Shown in pieces: positions 1 through 8,819 of a DNA stretch of 64,000 bases. The notes under the pieces are model-generated. The model ran no database searches, was not told the origin of the DNA, and saw only the letters and a program-made list of their open reading frames with translations. A program made the translations under genes and the position numbers. The stretch is from JAUNBN01 sp036645935 (GTDB lineage Bacteria; Bacillota; Clostridia; Oscillospirales; Ruminococcaceae): assembly GCA_036645935.1 (NCBI GenBank), contig JAVXNE010000005.1:95584-159583 (forward strand), read 5' to 3'. Each line of letters starts with the position of its first letter. The first letter of the stretch is position 1.

Positions 1-435
1 AATAAACTTGCCGAGAGTATCCTCGGTTAGAACTTCATCGCAGAAGTGATTTTTAAGATCGTGCTTGAGCCAGTAGTCATAGAGCGCGTCCACGCGGGCA
101 GAATACTGCGGCTCAATCTGCTTTTGAAATTCCCGAAGTTTGCCAAACACACAATAGTGTCCCACGCCGCCGAGAGACGTGACGCAACCGAATCCGATCG
201 GCAGAAAGTCGATCCGACCCGCTATGATGTCGCTCTTCTCAATCGAGCGAAACATGGTGGGAAAGAGAACCTTGAGACATTCTGCCTCTCGCCGCGCTAT
301 GCCCTTGCCTGTAAAGGCGCGATGTGTCGCGGTGTATTTCTCCATGATTTCCAACTGCTCAACGAGCGTCTTCTCACACGGTAATTTTTTGCTGACTTCG
401 ACGTTTTGCGCCGAATCGACATTAAACTTTGCCAT
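1..435 (-). CDS. N-terminal part of a possible glycyl-radical (PFL-like) enzyme, cut by the window edge
   Basis: About 145 codons are open on the minus strand from an ATG at 435 to the window edge, so only the N-terminus is visible. An AGAAGG ribosome site precedes the ATG, and the gene begins 12 nt after the nanE stop, so the two are almost certainly co-transcribed. The segment around residues 55-80 (RxxAECLKVLFP, then DIIAGRIDFLPIGFG) resembles the start of pyruvate-formate-lyase-type proteins, where a D-x-I-x-G-R stretch is common. The catalytic Cys and glycyl loop would lie outside the window, so this family call is tentative. The link to nanE suggests a role in amino-sugar or sialic acid use, which is inference. 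Confidence 0.5.
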   Translation of the reverse strand, partial: MAKFNVDSAQNVEVSKKLPCEKTLVEQLEIMEKYTATHRAFTGKGIARREAECLKVLFPTMFRSIEKSDIIAGRIDFLPIGFGCVTSLGGVGHYCVFGKLREFQKQIEPQYSARVDALYDYWLKHDLKNHFCDEVLTEDTLGKFI

Positions 436-447
436 TCTATCGCCTTC

Positions 448-1206
448 TCATTTTATCATGTGCTTCGCTTTCTCGGCGTCTCTCCAGTTATTCTGATAAC
501 CGGACAGCAGATCCACAAACCGTTTTGCCGTGAGGTGCGGACGGGTTATCGCACTTCCCACAACCACCGAATGCGCTCCGAGGAAAAGGCACTTCATCGC
601 ATCCTCGGGGGTATAGAGGTGGCCCTCCATTATAATGTAGGCCTCATCGCCGAAATCCCGGCAGATTCGCGCGAATTCGCGCCAATCGGGCTGTTCGATA
701 TTCTTTGTGTCTTCCGTGTATCCATAGAGCGTGGGACCGACGATGTCCGCACCGAGCTCCACCGCGCGTTTCGCTTCATCGTAATTTGAGATGTCCGCAA
801 AGATTATCGCCTCGGGAATCTCACGCTTGAGTATCGGAAGAAGCTCATATGCCTTTGCGCCCTCGTGGTTGATCTGTTCGGTGCAGTCGAGCGCGATTAT
901 GTCCGCACCAGCTTCCCAGACCTCTCGCGCCGATTGAAGCGTCGGAGTTATAAACACGTCGGTGTCGTCATTCCATATTTTATAAAGTCCAATGAGCGGA
1001 AGCTTTACTTTTTCTTTAATTGCCTTGATCTGCCCGGGCGTATTCGCCCTTATGCCGACTGCGCCGGCCCACTCCGCCGCCTGTGCCATTTTTACAAATA
1101 TGTCGTCTGAATAAATCGGGTCATCACGTTGCACCTGACAGGACACTATCAGTCCGCCCTGTAATGATTCCAGCAGCTGTTTTTTACGAACATCCTGGGT
1201 CTTCAT
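448..1206 (-). CDS. nanE: N-acetylmannosamine-6-phosphate 2-epimerase
   Basis: This 252-residue TIM-barrel protein matches NanE along its full length. It should convert ManNAc-6-phosphate to GlcNAc-6-phosphate in the cytoplasm, a step of sialic acid breakdown. Family landmarks are the N-terminal GLIVSCQ segment, ADI-ALD near residue 105, ADISNYDEA near 140, GPTLYGYT near 158 and a C-terminal VVVGSAITRP phosphate-binding loop. The ATG at 1206 has an AGAGGAA ribosome site and a consensus promoter about 35 nt further upstream. The next gene begins 12 nt downstream. No sialidase, nanA lyase or transporter lies in the window, so the substrate supply is unseen. Confidence 0.95.
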   Translation of the reverse strand: MKTQDVRKKQLLESLQGGLIVSCQVQRDDPIYSDDIFVKMAQAAEWAGAVGIRANTPGQIKAIKEKVKLPLIGLYKIWNDDTDVFITPTLQSAREVWEAGADIIALDCTEQINHEGAKAYELLPILKREIPEAIIFADISNYDEAKRAVELGADIVGPTLYGYTEDTKNIEQPDWREFARICRDFGDEAYIIMEGHLYTPEDAMKCLFLGAHSVVVGSAITRPHLTAKRFVDLLSGYQNNWRDAEKAKHMIK

Positions 1207-1239
1207 ATAAAATTCCTCTCGCTATTATCTCTTTTCAAA

Positions 1240-1268
1240 AGTATAGACCTGCGTTGTTGCACTGTCAA
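1240..1268 (-). promoter_or_regulatory. Sigma-A type promoter of nanE
   Basis: On the minus strand a perfect -35 TTGACA (1263-1268) and a -10 TATACT (1240-1245) are separated by 17 bp, about 35 nt before the nanE ATG. The AT-rich DNA just upstream could act as an UP element. No obvious operator palindrome is seen. Confidence 0.85.
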
Positions 1269-1269
1269 T

Positions 1270-1804
1270 CAAATATTTGCATATTTTTTCATATTTGTGT
1301 TAAGTTTTGCAATATGCACAAAGAAACCCCTCTCAATTTATCACTAATTCTCATTTGTTCGTCTTGTTTCTGTTTAATTTCAATATTTCAGGCTAATTCT
1401 CACTCGTTAAAGCACTTGAATTTTTCAAATAATATCATGTCGGTTCACTTTAGTGCCATTCCGGCAAACGTGCAGACCTGTTCTGCTGTGAGAAATCGGG
1501 CAAATACCATGTCCGTGTCTCATTTAATAGCGGGTAATAGCCGGCGCAGCCTCATTGTGAGTGCTGTGTTTTCCCGACGCATTGTTTTTGTGCAAAAGCG
1601 CTCCGGTCGCAAAGCAATGCCGATTACAGCATGAGCGCACCTACAGGTCAAAATTTCCCGTTCACTCTATCAATCGCAAATCGTGAATTGCAAACAACAT
1701 CGCACGGCACTGTGCCGGATCGCGCATAAATCAACAATCGACATTATCTCTATTGAGCCGTGAATAGCACATAACTCAATCGAAGTGTACGTCATTGCGC
1801 AAAG
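1270..1804. other. Intergenic region without a convincing gene
   Basis: About 535 bp between the nanE promoter and the terminator of the GGDEF gene. A plus-strand reading frame at 1083-1634 runs through the nanE start and promoter, lacks a ribosome site and matches nothing known to me. No RNA gene or repeat was recognised. Confidence 0.6.
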
Positions 1805-1837
1805 AAACCCCCGAAACGTCTGACGCTTCGGGGGTTT
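1805..1837 (-). terminator. Intrinsic terminator of the GGDEF gene
   Basis: An 11-bp perfect stem (AAACCCCCGAA paired with TTCGGGGGTTT) with an 11-nt loop lies about 44 nt after the GGDEF stop. T-rich flanks occur on both sides, so it may work in both directions. Confidence 0.85.
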
Positions 1838-1880
1838 AATACGCATGTAATATAATACTGTCTAAATCACGCAAAAGAGC

Positions 1881-4436
1881 TTATGCGAATCTATATCCGT
1901 TCTTTTGGTCGCGCTTTATTTGATACAGCGCCTCGTCTGCCGCCTGAAACACCTCGCGGAAATCCGAACCTACGTCGGCAAAAGCAATTCCGACGCTGAC
2001 CGAAATCCAGAACTTGGCGTCATCATATCGGAATTCTTCGTTCATGTTCGAGCAGAGCTTTTGCGCTTTTTTCTCAACGCTCTTTCTGTCGCGGGCGTCG
2101 GAAATAAACACGAGAAACTCATCTCCACCCCAGCGTCCCAAGACCTCTCCGCTGTGGAACACGGTCTCCAACGTCCTTGCAAAATGTTTGAGCACCGCAT
2201 CCCCTCCGAGATGTCCGAGAGTGTCGTTTGCCGCTTTAAAGTTGTCGATATCTATAAGCAGCATCGCTCCGTTTCGTATGTCGAGGTTATTTTCGATCGC
2301 TTCACTTGCGAGCCTCTCACAGTGCTGTTTTGAATAAAGTCCGGTGAGCGCATCTGTGTTCAGCTGTTCCTCCAGCCTTCGTTTCTCGTCAATCTCCGAT
2401 TGTATATTGACGAGCTTGCCTATCCCGCGCACAGGTCTTCCGATGTCGTCAAAGATAACCGTGCATACGGCACGGAACATCAGTCTGCCTTGGTTCGCTA
2501 AGTGGCAATTGCATTCAACCGAGAAGTTGGGTTGCTGCGCGGAATTGTTAAAGCTGTCTATAACTTTTTGCAGTCCCTCTTCGGCGCAGTCGTCGCGGCT
2601 CACAGGCGATTTTCCTCCCGTAAGCTCAATGAAACTTCGGGGCAGTGTGAGCAGATTGCTTTCAAAATCATAAGCGAAGATGTATTCGTCGCTCAGCTCT
2701 CCGATTATCCTGTATGTGTCAGAAATTAGGGAGTTTTTTCTTGAAATGCGCAACCGCATATACATTATCAGAAATAGCAGCACAAGAACCAGCCCCGCCA
2801 CCGATAAAATAATCAGGATTGCCTGTGTCGGGTTGGAGTAGATGAGCCTCGCAAAGCTGATGTCGTCATCCGCAGTTACGTTTTGAAGGATGACTGCCTG
2901 GCGCTGCGAGTCGTCAATTGCGTTGATAGCTCTGTCAAAGATCGTGAGCAAAATCGGATTTACGGGATCACGGAACGCAATGGACAGTCTGGTGTCAATA
3001 TTCGATATTGGCACGACTTTCAGTCCACTTTTCCCATGATTTATCATAAAATGTTCCGCTGTCAAATTGTTGACTACGGTAAAATCAGCCTTTTCTTCCT
3101 TGACCGCAGATATAGCGTCCTCGATCCGGTCATGATTCTGCCGAATGCAACTGTCTACAATGTCGTATTCAAAACCATAAGCCACAGCCATCACAGGTGG
3201 ATTTTGAACATCACTGTGACTGTCACTTTTGCTTTTGCGCAGCATAACGTTTTGAATTGTAAGGTATGGCAGCGAAAACGCAAGGTTGCCGCCCGAATTC
3301 TTAATTCCGTTGCCGTCGACTCCCAAAACCATGTCGACCTGCTTTGTTTTCAGCAAATCCAACGCATCATTAAAGCTTTTTGCCTGCACGTATGTCAACT
3401 GTATGCCAGTTTTCTCGCTGATGATATTCATCAAATTGGCGGTAATTCCCACCAACTGCCCTCTGTCGTCGAAAAAACTTATCGGCTGCCAGTCCGGCGC
3501 GGCCGTCACACGCAGCACCGGATGGTCGTTCACGAACTCTTTCTCCGCTGCTGTCAGGTTGAATTTTTCTTCGCTGCTTCCGACAAAATATCTTTTGTAA
3601 AGGTCAGATTCAAAATTGGGGTTAAATAGGTCTATCTGTTTCAGCGCAAAGTTGAGCTCACGCAGCACATCGGCGTTGCCTTTTGTGAGTCCGAAATAAT
3701 AAGGTTCCATCTGAAAACTCGCAATGATTCTCTCGCCGTCTCGAAGTTTCGCGCTGCTTTTCAGCTGAGCGTCGACCTCACCTTTCTGAAACGCTTCCTC
3801 CCACTTTTGAGTATCGTCAAAATACACGGGAACGAAATCAAGACCGTTTGCCGAACGGAACTCATCAAAGGCAGCGATCCTTGAAATCGCCTTTTGGTAT
3901 ATTCCGACTTTAATTCCTCTGAAGCTGTCATAGTCATTTGCTATGTATTCTGTGTGATTTTTGTTCACGGTCAATGTCGAATAGGCGTAGCCGCTGCTGA
4001 GTTCGGCAAAATTGTAAAGTCTCATAGTTGTGCTGTTTTTTATCATGCCGCCGATGAGATCAATTTTGCCGCTGTCCAGCATGTCGGTTATCTCTTCCGG
4101 TTCCGCTGCGAAATACTCGATGTTCCATCCCGCATATTTTTTAATTTCAGCTAGGTAATCGATAATGATGCCCTTGTAGCTGCCATCGCTCTCAATTTCG
4201 GAAAAATGCGGAAATTGGCTTATGCCCACGCGGACATTTCGGCGCTCGAATGCAAAATCTTCGCTTGCAGAAATCGGAACTGCCGAAACAAGGCCAATAA
4301 TCATAACCGCAATCACCACCGCCGAAAGCACGCGTCTCACATTCTCACCTTTAATCACAGTACCAGTATTTATTCCGCAGACAGACATTTTTTTCAATAT
4401 ACCACATAAGCAGTCATTATCACAAGCCGTTTTCAA
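1881..4436 (-). CDS. Membrane diguanylate cyclase with two periplasmic-binding-protein (SBP_bac_3) sensor domains
   Basis: This 851-residue protein should make cyclic di-GMP in response to an extracellular small molecule. A hydrophobic signal/anchor (about residues 35-55, ending in SAS) is followed by two tandem family-3 solute-binding domains (about 68-290 and 300-520), each of the type that binds amino acids. A transmembrane helix (about 535-560), a PAS-like region (575-680) and a GGDEF domain (690-851) follow. The catalytic motif is an intact GGDEF at 770-774, and no RxxD inhibitory site precedes it. The chosen start is a TTG at 4436 with a GAGGAG site 7 nt upstream. A GTG at 4340, right before the signal sequence, is an alternative. 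The gene stands alone with its own terminator. Confidence 0.9.
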   Translation of the reverse strand: MKTACDNDCLCGILKKMSVCGINTGTVIKGENVRRVLSAVVIAVMIIGLVSAVPISASEDFAFERRNVRVGISQFPHFSEIESDGSYKGIIIDYLAEIKKYAGWNIEYFAAEPEEITDMLDSGKIDLIGGMIKNSTTMRLYNFAELSSGYAYSTLTVNKNHTEYIANDYDSFRGIKVGIYQKAISRIAAFDEFRSANGLDFVPVYFDDTQKWEEAFQKGEVDAQLKSSAKLRDGERIIASFQMEPYYFGLTKGNADVLRELNFALKQIDLFNPNFESDLYKRYFVGSSEEKFNLTAAEKEFVNDHPVLRVTAAPDWQPISFFDDRGQLVGITANLMNIISEKTGIQLTYVQAKSFNDALDLLKTKQVDMVLGVDGNGIKNSGGNLAFSLPYLTIQNVMLRKSKSDSHSDVQNPPVMAVAYGFEYDIVDSCIRQNHDRIEDAISAVKEEKADFTVVNNLTAEHFMINHGKSGLKVVPISNIDTRLSIAFRDPVNPILLTIFDRAINAIDDSQRQAVILQNVTADDDISFARLIYSNPTQAILIILSVAGLVLVLLFLIMYMRLRISRKNSLISDTYRIIGELSDEYIFAYDFESNLLTLPRSFIELTGGKSPVSRDDCAEEGLQKVIDSFNNSAQQPNFSVECNCHLANQGRLMFRAVCTVIFDDIGRPVRGIGKLVNIQSEIDEKRRLEEQLNTDALTGLYSKQHCERLASEAIENNLDIRNGAMLLIDIDNFKAANDTLGHLGGDAVLKHFARTLETVFHSGEVLGRWGGDEFLVFISDARDRKSVEKKAQKLCSNMNEEFRYDDAKFWISVSVGIAFADVGSDFREVFQAADEALYQIKRDQKNGYRFA

Positions 4437-4774
4437 TGGAATTCTCCTCTTCGTTTGGGCGAAACAGGTCGGATTTGTTTACATTCGCAACAAATTTGTC
4501 TTTTTCGGCGCTCTGATGTTCTGCCTGTTTTTGTCACCGCAAAGCGCTGCTGTTCCTCCAAACCAAATATCTGTGGCGCCGACACGAAAATCAGTATTTG
4601 CCAGCGATAAAAGTAGTTGTATGAACCATATTATGACATTTTTAATGTTTTATATGAAGTAGCATATAGTCACACCGCGCTATTGCATTTTTACGGATGT
4701 CGCGGCAAGCCATTGCGCAAAAGCAATTCTGTTGCTTTTGCGACATCGCAATTTGGGAGGAAATTGACATTACC
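4437..4774. other. Divergent intergenic region between the GGDEF and VWA genes
   Basis: About 340 bp of AT-rich DNA between two divergent genes must hold both promoters, but I could not single out a convincing -35/-10 pair for either. A plus-strand frame from 4697 runs into the VWA gene, but its first 26 codons precede the GGGAGG ribosome site and a proper signal peptide, so I treat them as leader. Confidence 0.5.
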
Positions 4775-6991
4775 ATGAAAACTCTTCTAAGCGGATTTCT
4801 GACTTTGCTCATGATGTTGATTGCGCTGCCAACGACTTTATTTGCTGCACAACCCGCCGCTCCTTTGAATTCAAACTCTCACGAGTCCGTGCCTGTGCTT
4901 GTGGGTGGCACGACAGCGCAAGACTATCCCGACTCAAATCAGCAGGGCTTTGTGAGCATGAAAAAATCCGCACAATGGTCAGACAAGGCCGCGGGCACCG
5001 CTGAAGTGAATTTTGAAGTTTTCGGCGTACCGACGAGCATCGACGTTTTGATTGTGCTTGACCGCTCCGGCAGCATGGACAAGGTCGTTCCAAACAGCAC
5101 CACAGTATGTGGCGGCACTGTTGAAAATGGAATTTGCAGAAAATGCGGCAAATCTTGGAGCGGAATGCCGATCCAATTCTGCACGGATACCGATCGCCTC
5201 GCTATTGCTCAGGCAGCAGCCGTCCAGTTTGTAAACTATATTTTTGCCCCCGATATTAGCGGCAACGCCTCCAACAGCCGCGTTGGATTGGTCACATTTT
5301 GCGGTTTGTCCGGTGACCCTAATGTTGATAAAACTCTCAAAATCACAAGCCACACCCAGTTTTTCAACGCTGTGGATAAGTCAGGCCTTATTTCTGCCAT
5401 AAACACTCTTGAGCATCGTGGCGGCACAGATTATACCAGCGCACTAACTGATGCAAAGACGTTGATCAACGGCAGAGCCGACACGACACGCCCTGTCTTC
5501 ATTGTGTTTTTGACAGACGGCCTCCCCGCCCCGAATCAAGATGGTATAGCGGTTTCCGCTGAGCTTAAAGCAATGGGCACAAAAATTTACTCCATTGCCC
5601 TTGCAATCGACGACACCGACCCCTGGAACAAAGCCGCAAAGCCGCTTTTGCGCGACAAAATCGCTTACAGTCCGACCTGCTATTACGATGTTTTTAATCC
5701 CAACGACGCGCATGTCGCATTTCAGGAGATCGCCCTGGCGATTAAAAGCGCCGGCACTAACGCCGTGCTCACAGATATCGTCAATTCAGCGGACTTTACA
5801 ATTGATACAGCAAGGCAAATTTCAGTTAATGGCGCGCCGCCTGCCGCCGGACGCGTCACGGTCGTCAATAACAGAGTGGATTGGAAGATCGGAAATATTT
5901 TGCAGGAAAAATCAACTATCACCATTCCGATCCGGCTTGATCCGAATAAAAACGGCTCTTTCCCGACCAATGAGGGCAGAGCCACGCTGTCATACACCAA
6001 TTTTCTGGGAAACACCCGCTGCGTGAGAGACGTGGCTACCCCCGTGCTCTCAAAGGATGATGCGAAGTATTCTGTCACTTACAATGCCTCACCCCCTCCG
6101 GGCACCGTCGCCACGGGAACTGTTCCGGTCGATTCTAAGGCTTACAGTGTGGGTGACAAGGTTACGGTTCTCCCTCATGGAACACTTGCCGTGACAGGGT
6201 ATCGCTTTGCCGGCTGGCAATCGGGAAACGGCATCAGCCAGGCGGGAGATTTGGTCACTGTCGCTGGAAACATCACCTTTTCTGCCGTGTGGGCAAAGGA
6301 CGACAGCGCCACACTGTCATACACCGTGAAATACTTCAAAAATGGCACCGACATGAACGCGGACATCAAGGGCACAGTTTGGAAGGGAAATCCGATTGTT
6401 GGCGCTGCCAGTGTAAGCTACTCCAACATGCCTTCCGGACATGAATTGGATACCGCAAAATCAACACAGCTTCCGTTCACGGTGACAATCGAGCGGAACA
6501 TCATCGAAGTTCACTACAAAGCGATTCCACCGATTCTCCCCACCACAGCGCTGACTATATCCCACTATTATTATACTGACGGCATACTGGACGGAAGTAT
6601 GCTCAATATATCCCCGGGATTTGCGGTTGGCTCACAAATCAGCTTCGGCAGCCTTACACACACTGTTTGGAATGGCATTACCTACAACCTTCCCAATCTC
6701 ATCGACATTGAGAAAACGACCCCGAATACACCGCCGATTATACCTCCTGCCGCTGCAACTTCAACCACACGCATCACGCTCAAGCCCGGAGAAAAGTTCA
6801 CCTATGAAGAGGGCAGCAGTTACAGCGTCGTGATTCGTTACAGCAGAACTGCCCCGCCCATCACACACCCGTCAAGAGATATTCCGCAAACAGGTGACCG
6901 ATCAGTCATCCTCGGCGTTTGCTTTGCATTGCTGTCCATAGCGTCCGCCGGTGCAATTGTGATACTCTCAAAAAAAATCAGAAAACAGTAA
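4775..6991 (+). CDS. Sortase-anchored surface protein with a von Willebrand factor A domain
   Basis: This 738-residue protein starts at the ATG at 4775, after a GGGAGG site 14 nt upstream. An earlier in-frame start exists at 4697, but the signal peptide (MKTLLSGFLTLL, cleavage after LFAA) begins at 4775. A VWA domain spans about residues 85-300, with MIDAS loop DRSGS (96-100), TDYTS and LTDG. A four-cysteine insert (C112, C121, C124, C136) follows the MIDAS loop and could bind zinc. An InlB/Flg_new-type repeat (about 430-505, ending in VWA) and a MucBP-like domain (about 515-590) come next. The C-terminus has IPQTG (703-707), a hydrophobic helix and a basic tail, the layout of a sortase signal with Ile for Leu. 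It probably acts as an adhesin or pilus-like surface factor. No sortase is encoded nearby. Confidence 0.9.
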   Translation: MKTLLSGFLTLLMMLIALPTTLFAAQPAAPLNSNSHESVPVLVGGTTAQDYPDSNQQGFVSMKKSAQWSDKAAGTAEVNFEVFGVPTSIDVLIVLDRSGSMDKVVPNSTTVCGGTVENGICRKCGKSWSGMPIQFCTDTDRLAIAQAAAVQFVNYIFAPDISGNASNSRVGLVTFCGLSGDPNVDKTLKITSHTQFFNAVDKSGLISAINTLEHRGGTDYTSALTDAKTLINGRADTTRPVFIVFLTDGLPAPNQDGIAVSAELKAMGTKIYSIALAIDDTDPWNKAAKPLLRDKIAYSPTCYYDVFNPNDAHVAFQEIALAIKSAGTNAVLTDIVNSADFTIDTARQISVNGAPPAAGRVTVVNNRVDWKIGNILQEKSTITIPIRLDPNKNGSFPTNEGRATLSYTNFLGNTRCVRDVATPVLSKDDAKYSVTYNASPPPGTVATGTVPVDSKAYSVGDKVTVLPHGTLAVTGYRFAGWQSGNGISQAGDLVTVAGNITFSAVWAKDDSATLSYTVKYFKNGTDMNADIKGTVWKGNPIVGAASVSYSNMPSGHELDTAKSTQLPFTVTIERNIIEVHYKAIPPILPTTALTISHYYYTDGILDGSMLNISPGFAVGSQISFGSLTHTVWNGITYNLPNLIDIEKTTPNTPPIIPPAAATSTTRITLKPGEKFTYEEGSSYSVVIRYSRTAPPITHPSRDIPQTGDRSVILGVCFALLSIASAGAIVILSKKIRKQ

Positions 6992-7032
6992 ATCGCAAAC
7001 AGTCCGCAATTTTAAAAGCTCAGCTGACATGC

Positions 7033-7074
7033 AAACACCCCGAAATGCAGCAATTGCATTCCGGGGTGTTTTTT
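7033..7074 (+). terminator. Intrinsic terminator of the VWA gene
   Basis: A long, nearly perfect hairpin (AACACCCCG ... CGGGGTGTT, with further pairing of ATGCA inside) is followed by a T run. It lies about 40 nt after the VWA stop. Confidence 0.9.
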
Positions 7075-7182
7075 ATATGGCAAATTGAATCCCGATTGGC
7101 TCAAAGCGGATATTCACAACGCAGGTCTGCCGTGTGATGCGCGGTTTAAAAAATACACAATGTGAATAAGATGACAACACTC

Positions 7183-7485
7183 TCATTTTGCCCGGATGCA
7201 AAAAAGCATTCCAACTGCATTTCCCACAATTGCAACTATACCATAACCGATAATATATACCCATGCGCTTGAATTGTAGAAAATGAAAATAGTGGGCAGA
7301 TATAGGATCATAACGAGCGTGCAGAACAGCAAGTTGAAGCCATTTCTTGCTCCGTAAAAAACAGCGCAAACGCCGCAAATTAATGGCACTGCCACGAGCA
7401 GTGTCAACATAGCTGTTCCTGTATCTTTAATGAGAAGCGGCAGCAGGTAAAAATCCAAAATTATAACTATGAGATATGGCAGCAT
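7183..7485 (-). CDS. Small four-helix membrane protein of unknown function
   Basis: This 100-residue product is almost entirely hydrophobic, with about four predicted membrane helices (residues 2-20, 25-43, 50-70 and 75-95) and a basic end (FCIRAK). I do not recognise a family. The ribosome site is weak (AAAAAG next to the ATG). It is isolated, facing the VWA terminator, with a broken sigma-factor gene upstream on the same strand. The membrane pattern argues that it is real. Confidence 0.5.
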   Translation of the reverse strand: MLPYLIVIILDFYLLPLLIKDTGTAMLTLLVAVPLICGVCAVFYGARNGFNLLFCTLVMILYLPTIFIFYNSSAWVYIIGYGIVAIVGNAVGMLFCIRAK

Positions 7486-7768
7486 CTTTTTAAACTTATC
7501 CGATAATCATTTCCACTCCGGTTAAAATAAAATTAAGGCAGACACAAACCCCGCAACCCGGCCGTTTCAAAAAACTCTGCAACTGCATATCTTTGCAAAT
7601 ACCCATGAGGCCAAATAAGATTTTTGCTTTGCTCAAAATGACAAATTTTTGCGTTTTCTCATAGATAAAATCAACTGTCCTTGCTTTTCTCTGTGCCTCA
7701 AAATAATAGCCCTACAGACTTCATCGCTGAAATTTGTAGGCTCATTATAGCACTTATGCCAGTTTAAG

Positions 7769-8052
7769 TTAATAGCGCTGCAAAAAAGCTGCAACACGCT
7801 TTTGCGAATGTTTTTTGTTGCAATTCAAAGATAGATTTCTGATAAGTGCACCCAAAAACGCTCTAAACACATTGGGCTTTTGTGGGGGAATGCTATTTCA
7901 AGCGCCCATATATGGCATTCCTCTGCATCTTCATCGCTTTTAAGAATATTATAGGAAATAGCGGTTAAGTATCTGCTGTATTTAATATCCGTTTCTTTTA
8001 TAGCGCTCTCATCTCTCTGCCAAAACAAGTCAACTATTTTTGTGTCATCCAT
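7769..8052 (-). pseudogene. Broken ECF-type RNA polymerase sigma factor
   Basis: The reading frame opens at the ATG at 8052 behind a strong AGGAGG site and reads as the start of a clostridial ECF sigma factor (MDDTKIVDLFWQRDESAI, then ILKSDEDAEEC). Shortly after EEC the family sequence continues in another frame (YMGA, a TGA where Trp is expected, NSIPPQKPNVFRAFLGA, IRNLS) and stops at 7769. The second half, including region 4, is missing. One frameshift, one nonsense codon and a truncation make it a pseudogene. In the original frame only 75 or so residues would be made. The usual partner anti-sigma gene is absent. Confidence 0.8.
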
Positions 8053-8143
8053 ACTACGCCTCCTTTCCGTCCTCACCTATATAGACGAGAAATAAAGCGG
8101 ACGGTTGAACACACGATGAAATCTTGTTGTCTTTGTTATAACA

Positions 8144-8182
8144 CAAAAAGTTGACAAACTTCATTGCTGAAATTTGCCAACT
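8144..8182 (-). terminator. Terminator of the tRNA-Asp/tRNA-Thr unit
   Basis: On the minus strand AGTTGGCAAA pairs with TTTGTCAACT around a 14-nt loop and is followed by a T5 run. It lies just downstream of tRNA-Thr. Confidence 0.75.
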
Positions 8183-8187
8183 GGTTT

Positions 8188-8263
8188 TGGAGCTGTTGAG
8201 CAGATTCGAACTGCCGACCTCGTCATTACCAATGACGTGCTCTGCCAACTGAGCTACAACAGC
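8188..8263 (-). tRNA. tRNA-Thr (anticodon GGT)
   Basis: A complete cloverleaf is visible on the minus strand. Acceptor GCTGTTG pairs with CAACAGC, the D arm is GCTCAGTTGGCAGAGC, the anticodon stem is CGTCA/TGACG with loop TTGGTAA, and the T arm contains GTTCGAATC. CCA is encoded. It is followed by a terminator and preceded 2 nt upstream by tRNA-Asp. Confidence 0.97.
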
Positions 8264-8265
8264 AA

Positions 8266-8342
8266 TGGCGACCCGGATGAGGCTCGAACTCACGACCTCC
8301 AGCGTGACAGGCTGGCGTTCTAACCAACTGAACTACCGGGCC
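8266..8342 (-). tRNA. tRNA-Asp (anticodon GTC)
   Basis: The cloverleaf is complete on the minus strand. The anticodon stem is CCAGC/GCTGG with loop CTGTCAC, the T arm is GTTCGAGCC, and CCA is encoded. It is first in a two-tRNA transcript with tRNA-Thr. Confidence 0.97.
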
Positions 8343-8525
8343 GTATAAACGGCGGCAAGGCTTTAGCCTTTCTTTTGATGCTCAGGTTTCTTTAAAGACG
8401 CTCCCGCTCGCGTCGGCATTCCACCCCTTGATCGTCACTCAAGTGGGTTCTTGGCCGTTTCAGCTTTCATTTCACCTGCACTTGCAAACCGCATTCCGGT
8501 GGCTGTGGGCGTGAACGACTTCAGT

Positions 8526-8554
8526 ATAATACCATACGGATAATATTATTTCAA
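8526..8554 (-). promoter_or_regulatory. Probable promoter of the tRNA-Asp/tRNA-Thr unit
   Basis: On the minus strand TTGAAA (8549-8554) and TATTAT (8526-8531) are 17 bp apart. The start would lie about 180 nt before the mature tRNA-Asp. The rest of 8343-8740 shows no gene: reading frames there are short, overlap the tRNAs or lack ribosome sites. Confidence 0.55.
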
Positions 8555-8740
8555 TAGCTTGTCCGCCCTTTTTGCGCTCTTTGCAAATTACTCGTGCTGT
8601 CCTCTTCCTGCGCTGATAATCGCAGCGGCCGCGATTGCGGCTTTTGCACCCTCCTGTCACTGTGCCGCTCGCATCTTCAGCAAAATTGGTTGTTGTCCGC
8701 TCGTATCTTAAGCGCCACAATTGCGCGGGCCGACAGGTAC

Positions 8741-8779
8741 AAAAAAACGCATGGCACCGAGAGTCGGCGCTGTGCGCTT
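8741..8779 (-). terminator. Terminator of the tRNA-Met/tRNA-Trp unit
   Basis: A GC-rich hairpin (AGCGCACAGCGCCGA with TCGGTGCCATGCGT, one or two mismatches) is followed on the minus strand by seven T. It lies about 40 nt beyond tRNA-Trp. Confidence 0.75.
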
Positions 8780-8819
8780 TTTCACGAACACGTTGTATAC
8801 CCTAAGACAGGCAAAACAT

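Noticed and set aside
1083..1634. A 183-codon plus-strand frame over the nanE start and promoter
   Set aside because: It covers the nanE N-terminus and promoter on the other strand, has no ribosome site and no family match.
8343..8525. A possible 5S rRNA or other structured RNA beside the tRNAs
   Set aside because: The conserved 5S boxes are not found, and the GC-rich stretch forms no recognisable fold by eye.
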